From assembly GCF_001544015.1 (NCBI RefSeq), contig NZ_AP014924.1:1178001-1242000 (forward strand): a stretch of 64,000 nucleotides of DNA. Direction: 5' to 3'. The number at the start of each line of letters is the position of its first letter. The first letter of the stretch is position 1. The position numbers and the translations under genes were made by a program. Below the pieces are notes generated by a model. The model ran no database searches. It was given only the letters and a program-made list of their open reading frames with translations, and was not told the origin of the DNA. This DNA is from Limnochorda pilosa. GTDB taxonomy: Bacteria > Bacillota > Limnochordia > Limnochordales > Limnochordaceae. Positions 53,701 through 61,491 of the stretch are shown piece by piece.

Positions 53701-53731
53701 CCGGCGGGACGGGGCCGGCCCCGCCCGCCGG
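53701..53731. terminator. Bidirectional terminator hairpin
   Basis: CCGGCGGG-A-CGGGGCC pairs with GGCCCCG-C-CCGCCGG, 15 base pairs with one A.C mismatch and almost no loop, between the convergent pta and the small protein gene. Confidence 0.6.
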
Positions 53732-53735
53732 GCGG

Positions 53736-53924
53736 CTACTCCCAGTCGAACTCGCCCATGCACTCGGGGCAGAGGTCGTACGCCTCCAGTTCCACCATCA
53801 TCCGCACCTCTTCGGGCGACTCGGTCTCCACCCGGTGCTCGGCCGGAAGTTGATGGATCGGGCACGCCGCCGCCTCTGCCGAGTGCACCCGGTGCCGGTG
53901 GGTGTCGGCCACGTAGCGACTCAT
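53736..53924 (-). CDS. Small Cys/His protein, unknown function
   Basis: A 62-residue acidic protein. It has Cys/His pairs CPIH near the middle and CPEC near the C-terminus that could bind one zinc, plus a His-rich N-terminus (DTHRHRVHS). It begins at ATG with GGGAGGAGGTT upstream. I do not recognise it; it lies divergent from the CDF metal exporter, with about 220 nt between them, so a role in metal handling is a guess. Confidence 0.6.
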   Translation of the reverse strand: MSRYVADTHRHRVHSAEAAACPIHQLPAEHRVETESPEEVRMMVELEAYDLCPECMGEFDWE

Positions 53925-54075
53925 GAGGAAACCTCCTCCCTTCCCCCAGGATGCCGCTGGCCGCGGCGGTCCATGTGCGCGGGCAGCTGGGGGCGAGCCT
54001 GGCTTTGCCCCCGAGGGGACGGTTTGGCCTTCACCAAGTCACCGATGCAGGCAAGGCCAAAGACCGGCCTTCGCC

Positions 54076-54105
54076 TTGGCCAAAGGGCCGGTGCCGTGCT
54101 ATACT
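54076..54105 (+). promoter_or_regulatory. Predicted promoter of CDF exporter with inverted repeat
   Basis: TTGGCC (54076-54081), 18-nt spacer, TATACT (54100-54105). ACCGGCC before and GGCCGGT within the spacer form an inverted repeat around the -35, a likely repressor site. Confidence 0.5.
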
Positions 54106-54142
54106 GCGGCCGCCTGGACCGAACGGGTGGGGAGGAGCACGC

Positions 54143-55027
54143 GTGAGCGAGGGGAGCGAGGGCCGGAGGCGGGTGGTTTCGCCCGTCATCTCAGCGGCCC
54201 TGGTGGCCGCGACGACCAACCTGGTCCTGGGGCTCGTGAAGCTCTGGGGAGCCTGGTCCTCGGGCTCTACCGCCCTCATGGCCGATGGCTACGACTCCCT
54301 CGCGGACGCCCTCATCAGTGCCGTGGTGCTGGGCGGCCTCATCGTGGCCCGTCGACCCGCGGACCAGGACCACCCCTACGGGCACGGCAAGGCCGAAAGC
54401 ATCGCCTCCCTGGCCGTGGCCCTCTTCGTGGCCGCGGCCGGCCTCCAGATCGGGATCGAGGCCTGGAGCCGCTTGCGCCTTCCCCAATCGGCCCCGCCGG
54501 GCACCGTTGCGTTGGGGGTCGCGGCCCTTTCGGTGGCAGTGAAGCTCCTCCTGGCCTCGTACCACCTGCGGGTGGGGAAGGCCAACCATTCGCCCGCCCT
54601 GGAGGCCAACGGGCGCAACTTCCGGGCCGACGTCGTCTCCTCCGCCGGCGTCTTCGCCGGCGTGCTGGGAGCCCGCCTGGGGTGGCCATGGCTCGACCCC
54701 TTGGCTGGCCTCCTCATCGCCCTGCTGGTGCTGCGCACCGGCTTATCGGTGGCCCGGCGGTCGGTGGACGAGCTGATGGATCGGGTCTGGGATCCGGACC
54801 TGGTGGAGCAGATGGTCCACGCCATCCGCACCGTCAGGGGGTGCCGGGCCGTGGAGCGCATCCATCCTCGGTCCATGGGCTCGTACCTGGTGGTGGACCT
54901 GGAGATCGGCGTGCCCGCCCACCTCACCGTGCGGGAGGGCGACCAGGTGGCTCATCAGGTGGAGCAGGCCATCCGCGATCAGTGTCCCCAGGTCGCCCAG
55001 GTGCTGGTCCACGTGAACCCTGTATAG
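54143..55027 (+). CDS. Cation diffusion facilitator metal exporter
   Basis: A 294-residue inner-membrane antiporter expelling Zn2+, Fe2+, Mn2+ or similar ions. Six hydrophobic segments and the metal site ALMADGYDSLADAL (D-x3-D) plus RNFRADVVSSAGVFAG are present; the HPYGHGKAE motif follows TM3. The C-terminal cytosolic ferredoxin-like domain includes VRGCRAVERIHPRSMGSYL. The GTG start follows GGGGAGGAG. Metal specificity cannot be set. Its stop overlaps a possible small ORF. Confidence 0.93.
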   Translation: MSEGSEGRRRVVSPVISAALVAATTNLVLGLVKLWGAWSSGSTALMADGYDSLADALISAVVLGGLIVARRPADQDHPYGHGKAESIASLAVALFVAAAGLQIGIEAWSRLRLPQSAPPGTVALGVAALSVAVKLLLASYHLRVGKANHSPALEANGRNFRADVVSSAGVFAGVLGARLGWPWLDPLAGLLIALLVLRTGLSVARRSVDELMDRVWDPDLVEQMVHAIRTVRGCRAVERIHPRSMGSYLVVDLEIGVPAHLTVREGDQVAHQVEQAIRDQCPQVAQVLVHVNPV

Positions 55028-55196
55028 GCCGCGTCGCTTCCGCTACCCGCACGGCGAGCGGCTCCGCAACCGGGTGAACGGCGACCACCCGCTCGAGGTC
55101 TACCGGTATGGGTGCACCTGGACCCACGCACCCAGCTTCCAGCGGTCGGCTGAGCGGGCCGTCACCTTTGTCCGCAGCTGCGTGGGCTGCGGGTGA
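55020..55196 (+). CDS. Possible 58-residue CxxC protein
   Basis: An open frame overlapping the CDF stop, starting at CTG (or GTG at 55071 for 41 residues) and ending in the antisense end of the mannosidase gene. The product is strongly basic with YRPRRFRYPHGERLRNR, VYRYGCTWTHAP and a C-terminal SCVGCG. Composition looks protein-like (aromatics, balanced Arg), but there is no clear ribosome site and no recognised family. Confidence 0.35.
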   Translation: MYRPRRFRYPHGERLRNRVNGDHPLEVYRYGCTWTHAPSFQRSAERAVTFVRSCVGCG

Positions 55197-58100
55197 GCTT
55201 CACCGAGCGGATCTGGTAGGGCAGGAAGCGGATCCGGATCAGGCTCGCCCCCTCTGCCTGCTCCACGGGCAGCCGGACCTCCGCATCATCCAGCAGGTTC
55301 ACCTCTTCCGCCTCGCCGAAGGCCAGCGGGCCCTGGCCCCGCACGGCCGCCTCGCCGCGGGACCCGTGGGCCTCGTAGAGTCGGACGATCAGGCTCTCGT
55401 CATCCTCGGCGAGCTTCACGGCTCCCAGGCGGAGGGCGTTGGCCCCCACCTCCAGCAGCCTGAACTCGGGGGGCAGGTCGCCCTCGGGGTCCGTCCAGGT
55501 CGCCACCAGGGGGGCGTTGAGCGACTCCGCCTCGGCCACCGTGCCGTTCCGCCAGTCGCCTTCATGGGGGTAGAGGGCGTAGGTGAAGTGGTGTGTCCCC
55601 TCGTCGGCGTAAGGGTCCGGGTGGATGGGCGATCGGAGGAGCGTGAGGCCCAGCACGTTCCCCCTGGCGCTGTGCCCGTAGCGTCCGTCGTTCAGCAGGC
55701 TTACCCCATAGCCGCCCTCGCTCAGGTCCGCCCAGCGGTGGGCGGGTACCTCGAAGCGGGCCTGGTCCCACGAGGTGTTCCGGTGGGTGGGGCGGGTGAC
55801 GGCGCCGTACGCGGTCTCGAAGGTGGCCTCGTGGGCACGGACGGCGAGGGGGAAGAGGGCTTTCAGCAGGGTGCGCCGGCCCGTCCAGTCGATCCAGGTT
55901 TCGATGTCGAGCCGGGGTGAGCCAGCGGCCAGCACGTAGCGCTGGCGGAGAACGGCGCCGCCCAGGCGGTAGGTGTGCTCGATGGCCGCCCGCAGCGGTC
56001 CCGCCTCCACGAGTCGGGGGCCTCCCTCGGCCTCCAGACGGAGACCTTCTTGGAAAGCCTCCTCGTCAACGTCCCAGGCGTCGTAGGTGGCCGGGCGGTC
56101 CGAGAAGGCCACGAGCCGATTGCCGTCTCCCTCCAGGATCTCCCGGTGCGCCCGGAGGTCGTATACGCTCGCGAGCGCGCCCGTGCGGTTCACCTGGACC
56201 CGCAGGAGCCCGTTCTCCAACTCGTTCTCGGTCGCGCGCACCTGTGGCGCGATCGGGGCAGGGCGGCCGGGGACCACCGCCAGCGAGACGTAGCCCACGC
56301 CCTGAACCGGCGCGCCGCCGGTGACGACGAGGCCGCTTTCCGTCTCCTGCCACGGCACCTCCCGTCCGTCGGGGGAGATGAGCCGGAAGGGGCCCTGGAT
56401 CGGCGCAGGGGCGGTCGCCTCCAGCGCCAACCGGTGCGATCCGCTGCGGAGGTTCCATACCACCAGGGCGCCTTCGGGGGATCCGGCTGCAAGCGGTGCG
56501 GGGATACGGGCCGCCAGGTTCCGGGCGGCCTCGTCACGCAAGGCCGAAGCGCGCCTCACCACCCGCCCGAGCTCGGCTTCCGCCTCTTGGGAGACGACAC
56601 GCACGGAAGAGCCGGGCAGGATGTCGTGGAACTGGTTTCGGAGCAAGGTCTCCCAGGCTTCCCGGAGCTCCTCTCGAGGATAGGCCTGGTTCAGGGACCA
56701 GGCTACCGCCGCCAGGGCCTCGGCCTCGTAGAGCCGGTGCTCCGCGCGCCGGTTGAGCTGCTTCACCCGCCCCTGGGTGGTGTAGGTGCCCCGATGGAAC
56801 TCCAGGTACATCTCCCCGGTCCACACGGGCAGGATCTGGGTGCGGTCGATGCGGTCGAAGAAGTCCTCGACCCGGCTCATGCGGAGCGAGGGCAGGGCGG
56901 GGAAATCCTTCAGGCGCTGGTAGCGATCGAGCATCTCCTCGGTGGGCCCGCCGCCGCCATCGCCCCAACCGAAGGAGAAAAGGCTCTCGGGATGGCGGGT
57001 CTTGCCCCGAATGCGGCGCCACACCTCAAGCAGGTCGTGGGCCTGGACGACGCCGTTGTACCCGCGCCCCTCGTTCCAGAGGAGGTGGGCCAGCACCCGG
57101 CTGCCGTCGAGGCCCTCCCACCAGAAGAGGTCATGGGGAAAGAGGTCTCGGTCGTTCCAGTAGACCTTGGTGGTGAAGAGGAAGTCGATGCCTGCCTGGC
57201 GGAGGATCTGGGGTAGCGCGCCCGTGAAGCCGAAGGTGTCGGGCAGCCAGGCCACTCGGCTCCGCCGGCCGAAGGCGCGCTGGAAGTAGCGTTGGCCGAG
57301 GAGCATCTGCCGCACCAGCGACTCACCCGAAGTGAGGTTGCAGTCCATCTCCACCCAGGAGCCGCCCACGGGCTCCCAGCGTCCCTCGGCCACCCGCTCC
57401 CGGAGGCGGTGGAAGAGCTCGGGGTCGTCCTCCTCCACGAACCGGTACACCTGCGCCGACGACTGGTTGAAGATGAAGTCGGGATGGTGCTCCATGAGAG
57501 CAAGGACGCTGCTGAAGGTGCGCCGCAGCTTACGGCGGGTCTCGTCCAGGGGCCAGAGCCAGGCCAGGTCGATGTGGGCATGCCCGGTCAGGGCCAGGGC
57601 GCCCTGGCTGCCGAACCGGCCGCGGAGATGCTCGAGCCCATCATGCAGCAGCGCCGTCGCTTCCTCCAGGCTCTCGCGGTGTGTGGCCTCCAGCGGCGGT
57701 GGCGGGCCCTGGGCCGAAGGATCCCACTCGTCCCACACGTCCCGCAGGAGCCGGTGCCCCTCCCGGGTCCGGCCGATGGCGGCGAGGTAGGGACCCGTTG
57801 CCCCGTCGGGCAGCCGTAGGCGGTGGAAGGCCTGCTCCAGCAGCTCCACCAGCAGGAGCCGCTCGGCCTCGCACGCCGTAGGGTCGAGAGCCTGGGCCGC
57901 ATCCCACACGGCCAGCAGGTCCTCGTAAAGGGCGCGCACCTGGGGGTCCGGCACGAGCGCGCGGGCTTCGCGGAAGCGGGGCTCGTACACGGGGGTGCCG
58001 AAGGGCCCCCTCGGAACCGCCTCGATGACCACGTGGAAGGTCTCGCCACCCCGGGCTGCCTGCGTGAGCAGGTGCTCCCGCCGGGAGGCAGCCAGGAGCG

Positions 58101-58431
58101 GATCGGCGGCCGGACCCACCAGTGCCCCCACCCGGCGACCGTTCACAGAGATCAGCGCCTCACCCTCCACGTCCGCCGCGAGCCGTACGGGCTGCCCGGC
58201 CCAGTTCCGTGGCGCTGTGACCGCAAAGGTGAACCGGGCGGGGAGCCCCCGGGAGGGCCAGGGGTCGCCGGGGCGGAGCGTTACGGCCTCGCCCCCCTCG
58301 GCCCCTTCGAAGAGCACCTCCTCCACGGGCCGCTCGTCCAGATCGGACCAGGCTCGGAACTCGGCCAGGCGGAGGCGTGCGGCCTCGAGCCGCCGCGCCA
58401 GGGGGTCCTTCCATCCGAGGGAATCAGGCAA
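55162..58431 (-). CDS. GH38 alpha-mannosidase
   Basis: A 1089-residue glycoside hydrolase, the usual length for bacterial GH38. An N-terminal beta-rich region (1-230) precedes the catalytic domain with zinc/active-site segments TGHAHIDLAWLWPLDETRRK and the nucleophile Asp in VAWLPDTFGFTGALPQIL; a central helical bundle and C-terminal beta-sandwiches follow. No signal peptide is seen, so it acts in the cytosol on imported mannosides. TTG 58431 is placed by GGGAGG; upstream in-frame codons lack homology. The end overlaps the small plus-strand ORF by 35 bases. Confidence 0.93.
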   Translation of the reverse strand: MPDSLGWKDPLARRLEAARLRLAEFRAWSDLDERPVEEVLFEGAEGGEAVTLRPGDPWPSRGLPARFTFAVTAPRNWAGQPVRLAADVEGEALISVNGRRVGALVGPAADPLLAASRREHLLTQAARGGETFHVVIEAVPRGPFGTPVYEPRFREARALVPDPQVRALYEDLLAVWDAAQALDPTACEAERLLLVELLEQAFHRLRLPDGATGPYLAAIGRTREGHRLLRDVWDEWDPSAQGPPPPLEATHRESLEEATALLHDGLEHLRGRFGSQGALALTGHAHIDLAWLWPLDETRRKLRRTFSSVLALMEHHPDFIFNQSSAQVYRFVEEDDPELFHRLRERVAEGRWEPVGGSWVEMDCNLTSGESLVRQMLLGQRYFQRAFGRRSRVAWLPDTFGFTGALPQILRQAGIDFLFTTKVYWNDRDLFPHDLFWWEGLDGSRVLAHLLWNEGRGYNGVVQAHDLLEVWRRIRGKTRHPESLFSFGWGDGGGGPTEEMLDRYQRLKDFPALPSLRMSRVEDFFDRIDRTQILPVWTGEMYLEFHRGTYTTQGRVKQLNRRAEHRLYEAEALAAVAWSLNQAYPREELREAWETLLRNQFHDILPGSSVRVVSQEAEAELGRVVRRASALRDEAARNLAARIPAPLAAGSPEGALVVWNLRSGSHRLALEATAPAPIQGPFRLISPDGREVPWQETESGLVVTGGAPVQGVGYVSLAVVPGRPAPIAPQVRATENELENGLLRVQVNRTGALASVYDLRAHREILEGDGNRLVAFSDRPATYDAWDVDEEAFQEGLRLEAEGGPRLVEAGPLRAAIEHTYRLGGAVLRQRYVLAAGSPRLDIETWIDWTGRRTLLKALFPLAVRAHEATFETAYGAVTRPTHRNTSWDQARFEVPAHRWADLSEGGYGVSLLNDGRYGHSARGNVLGLTLLRSPIHPDPYADEGTHHFTYALYPHEGDWRNGTVAEAESLNAPLVATWTDPEGDLPPEFRLLEVGANALRLGAVKLAEDDESLIVRLYEAHGSRGEAAVRGQGPLAFGEAEEVNLLDDAEVRLPVEQAEGASLIRIRFLPYQIRSVKLTRSPRSCGQR

Positions 58432-58526
58432 GGGTACGGCCTCCCATGGAGGGCTGAAGCACGAAGCGAGCGGGCGGCCAACCACCAAGGATGACCGCCC
58501 GCAGGCCGTGTCAGATCGTAAGCGGA

Positions 58527-59405
58527 TCAGGCGTACACCGGCGTCCCTTCCTCCCGGGCGACCCGGGCGTAGGTGTCCATGAGCCGGCGGGTGATGGGGC
58601 CGGGCGTGCCGTCGCCCAGCGGCCGGCCGTCGAGCTTCACCACGGGGACCACTTCGGCGGCGGTGCCGGTCATGAAGGCCTCGTCGGCCGTCCAGGCGTC
58701 GGTCCGGGTGAGCACCCGCTCCTGCACGGTGATGCCCATGGAGCGGGCCAGGCCCATGACGGTCTCTCGTGTGATGCCTCCCAGGGCCCCCTGGGAGGTG
58801 GGCGGGGTGGCCACCACGCCGTTCCGCACTACGAAGAAGTTGTCGGCCGAGCACTCGGCGATGTACCCCTGGTGGTTCAGCATCAGGGCCTCGGCCGCGC
58901 CGGAGAGGTTGGCCTCGAGCTTGGCCAGGATCATGTTCAGGTAGTTGAGCGACTTCACCTCGGGACTCACCGCGTCCGGCACGTTCTTCCGGGTGCCGAC
59001 GGTGACCACCTCCACGCCCTTCTCGTAGAGCTCGGGCGGGTAGAGCTGGATGGTGGAGGCGATGACGATCACCGTGGGGCTCGAGCACTTGCGGGGATCG
59101 AGCCCCAGGTCGCCCACCCCGCGGGTGACGATGGGCCGGATGTACCCGTCGTGCAGCCCGTTGGCCCGAACCGTGTCGATGATGGCCTTCTCCATGGCCT
59201 CGGGGCCGATGGGAATCTGGAGCTGGATCGCCCGGGCGGAGCGGTAGAGCCGGTCGACGTGCTCCTTGAGCCTGAAGATGCGGTCCTTGTAGAGCCGGAT
59301 CCCCTCGAAGACCCCGTCGCCGTAAAGGAGGCCGTGGTCGAAGACCGAGACCGTGGCCTCCTCCTGGGGAACCAGCCGCCCGTTCAGGTAGATCTGCAAG
59401 CCCAT
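58527..59405 (-). CDS. ilvE: Branched-chain amino acid aminotransferase
   Basis: A 292-residue class IV PLP aminotransferase. Segments IYLNGRLVPQEEATVSVFDHG, YGDGVFEGIRLY, the PLP Lys region EVKSLNYLNMILAK and FMTGTAAEVVPVVKLDGR are present. It interconverts Leu/Ile/Val with their 2-oxo acids. ATG 59405 is favoured over ATG 59411, which directly abuts AGGAGG. D-amino-acid or 4-amino-4-deoxychorismate lyase relatives are less likely. Confidence 0.94.
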   Translation of the reverse strand: MGLQIYLNGRLVPQEEATVSVFDHGLLYGDGVFEGIRLYKDRIFRLKEHVDRLYRSARAIQLQIPIGPEAMEKAIIDTVRANGLHDGYIRPIVTRGVGDLGLDPRKCSSPTVIVIASTIQLYPPELYEKGVEVVTVGTRKNVPDAVSPEVKSLNYLNMILAKLEANLSGAAEALMLNHQGYIAECSADNFFVVRNGVVATPPTSQGALGGITRETVMGLARSMGITVQERVLTRTDAWTADEAFMTGTAAEVVPVVKLDGRPLGDGTPGPITRRLMDTYARVAREEGTPVYA

Positions 59406-59538
59406 TGCCATCCTCCTGTTCGAGAGCAGCATGAGTATGGGTACACCCGGGGCCTCTCCGAAGGCCCTCGCGTCCCTCGTCGCCCGACGCCCCCCTACCC
59501 CTTCGGGGCGCGGCCGATCTCTCCTCCGGCGCTCGGGC

Positions 59539-59760
59539 TCACCCGGAGTCATCGCCCTCCCCGTCGGCGTCGTCCGTGGAGTGGTTGGGTCCTGGGTCAT
59601 CGCCCGGTTCGGGGACGGCCTCGATGGTGTAGTCGTCCTCCAGCTCGCCCCGCACGTACTCAAGGAGACCCGCATCCCGCAGCGCGGCGAAGGCGCTGTA
59701 CACCCAGTCCTCGGGCTCCACCCCGCTGAGGTCGAAGTAGAGCGAGACACGGTAGCGCAT
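59539..59760 (-). CDS. Small acidic protein, unknown
   Basis: A 73-residue protein: a compact N-terminal half (RYRVSLYFDLSGVEPEDW, AFAALRDAGLLEYV) and a strongly acidic Asp/Glu/Gly tail. The N-terminal half resembles a small beta-alpha fold. No family recognised. AAAGGGG lies before the ATG. It lies upstream of ilvE on the same strand. Confidence 0.6.
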   Translation of the reverse strand: MRYRVSLYFDLSGVEPEDWVYSAFAALRDAGLLEYVRGELEDDYTIEAVPEPGDDPGPNHSTDDADGEGDDSG

Positions 59761-59989
59761 GGTGCTCCGTTCCCCTTTCGGCGGACAAATGCCTCATTAA
59801 ACCATGTCCCGAGAGGTTCCTGCTTCATCCACCGGCCGGGTTCCCGCCAGGAGCCTGGGCCCGCTACCTCCGGTGCGCGGTCCCGCGGGACAAGATGGGC
59901 ACGGGCGGGGAGGATTTGTCCCAACCGGGGCGAAGTGAGCCGCACCGACCCCGATCCTCCCGACCTGATCCCAGAAAGGAGCGAACCCC

Positions 59990-61126
59990 GTGGAACCGCT
60001 GCTCTTGATCCCAGGCCCCACGCCCCTGCCCCAGGAAGTACGCGACGCCCTGGCCCGTCCCATGATCGGCCACCGGGGCGAAGCCTTCGCCACGCTCTAC
60101 CGCCGGGTGACCGCGCGCCTGAAGCCCCTCTTCGGCACCGGGCAGGAGGTCCTCATCTTCCCGGGATCCGGCACGGGAGCCATGGAGGCGGCGGTGGTCA
60201 ACCTCTTCTCGCCCGGCGACCGGGTGGTGGCGCTGGTGGCGGGCGATTTCGGCGCCCGCTTCGCGGCCATCGCAGACGCCTTTGGACTCGCCGTGGACCG
60301 CCTGGAGGTCCCCTGGGGCTGGGTCGTCTCACCCGAGGCGCTGCGTGATCGGCTGCGCACCTACCCCCCGGGCGAGGTGCGCGGGGTGCTCATCACCCAC
60401 AACGAAACGTCCACGGGCGCCCTGAGCCCGGTGCAAGAGCTGGCCCGGGTGGCGCACCAGGAGGCGGGCGCCCTGGTGGTGGTGGACGCGGTCAGCGGTC
60501 TGGGCGGGGCGCCGCTCGCGCTGGACGGGTGGGGGATCGACCTTCTTCTCACCGCCTCCCAGAAGTGCCTCATGACCCCGCCGGGGCTCGCCCTGCTGGC
60601 ACTCAGCCCCACGGCCTGGGAGGCGGCGGAGCGGGCCCGGCTGCCCCGGTCCTACTGGGACGTGCGGGAAGCCCGGCGCTTTGGTGCTCGGGGTGAGACC
60701 CCCTACACGCCGGCGGTCTCGCTTTGGTTCGCACTGGACCGCGCCCTGGACCTGATCGAGCGGGAAGGGCTCGACGCCGTCTTCGAGCGGCACCGCCGGA
60801 TGGGCGCCATGGTGCGGGCCGGCGCCCGTGTCCTGGGCTTGCAGGTGCTGGCCGGGGAAGAGCACGCCTCGCCCACGGTCACCTGCTTGCTCCTGCCCGA
60901 GGGCGTAGAGCCGGCCGCCCTCCGCCGCAGCCTGCGGGAGCGGGGCGTGGAGGTAGCCGGCGGGCAGGGTGCCCTCAAGGGCAGCGCGATCCGCATCGCC
61001 CACATGGGCGCCACCCGGCCCCAGGACCTCCTGGTGGCCGTGGAAGCGCTGGGCGAGGCGCTACGGGAGCACGGACGCGACGTCTCCCCGCAGGCGGCCG
61101 TGGAGGCGGCTCGGGCCCAGGCGTAG
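59990..61126 (+). CDS. Class V aminotransferase (alanine-glyoxylate / serine-pyruvate type)
   Basis: A 378-residue PLP enzyme. It starts LLLIPGPTPLPQEVRDALARPMIGHRG, a pattern shared by alanine-glyoxylate and serine-glyoxylate aminotransferases; the PLP lysine is in LLLTASQKCLMTPPGLA and the phosphate site in FPGSGTGAMEAAVVNL. It probably transaminates glyoxylate; in one-carbon metabolism the serine-glyoxylate activity serves the serine cycle, but purine or other roles are equally possible. GTG 59990 follows AAAGGAG. Confidence 0.9.
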   Translation: MEPLLLIPGPTPLPQEVRDALARPMIGHRGEAFATLYRRVTARLKPLFGTGQEVLIFPGSGTGAMEAAVVNLFSPGDRVVALVAGDFGARFAAIADAFGLAVDRLEVPWGWVVSPEALRDRLRTYPPGEVRGVLITHNETSTGALSPVQELARVAHQEAGALVVVDAVSGLGGAPLALDGWGIDLLLTASQKCLMTPPGLALLALSPTAWEAAERARLPRSYWDVREARRFGARGETPYTPAVSLWFALDRALDLIEREGLDAVFERHRRMGAMVRAGARVLGLQVLAGEEHASPTVTCLLLPEGVEPAALRRSLRERGVEVAGGQGALKGSAIRIAHMGATRPQDLLVAVEALGEALREHGRDVSPQAAVEAARAQA

Positions 61127-61491
61127 ACCCGATCGACCGGTTTCCAGACCGATCCTCGTCCTTCGTTGCCCGCCCCCGTCCCGCGACGGGGGCCGTGCTC
61201 TTCCGAGCCGCTGGTGCATCGCACGACGATTCCCGGTATGCGGGTGAAGAGACCGCAACCAGTCCACGGGGCCTCTCGTCCCGCGACGAGACGAACCGGG
61301 AAACCTCGTATATAATAGACAACCTTCGCACTCTTTGAGAAGGCGGTCCCGTCCCCCGCGGCCAACCAGTCCACGGGTGCACCCTCGGGAAATCGGGCGC
61401 GCGCGAGCAGTCCCGCTTCAGCCCTCCCACCCACGGTGCGCTCACGTCACCCGTCTGGATCACCACATCACACCCTCGGGAGGTAGCATCG
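61127..61491 (+). promoter_or_regulatory. 365-nt leader region of the protease with TATAAT
   Basis: No gene is seen. A perfect TATAAT lies at 61311-61316; at 17-nt spacing the -35 position reads GAGACG, a poor match, so an activator or another sigma factor may be needed. The inverted repeat CTCGTC/GACGAG (61275-61290) sits just before. About 175 nt of leader precede the protease start. Confidence 0.45.
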
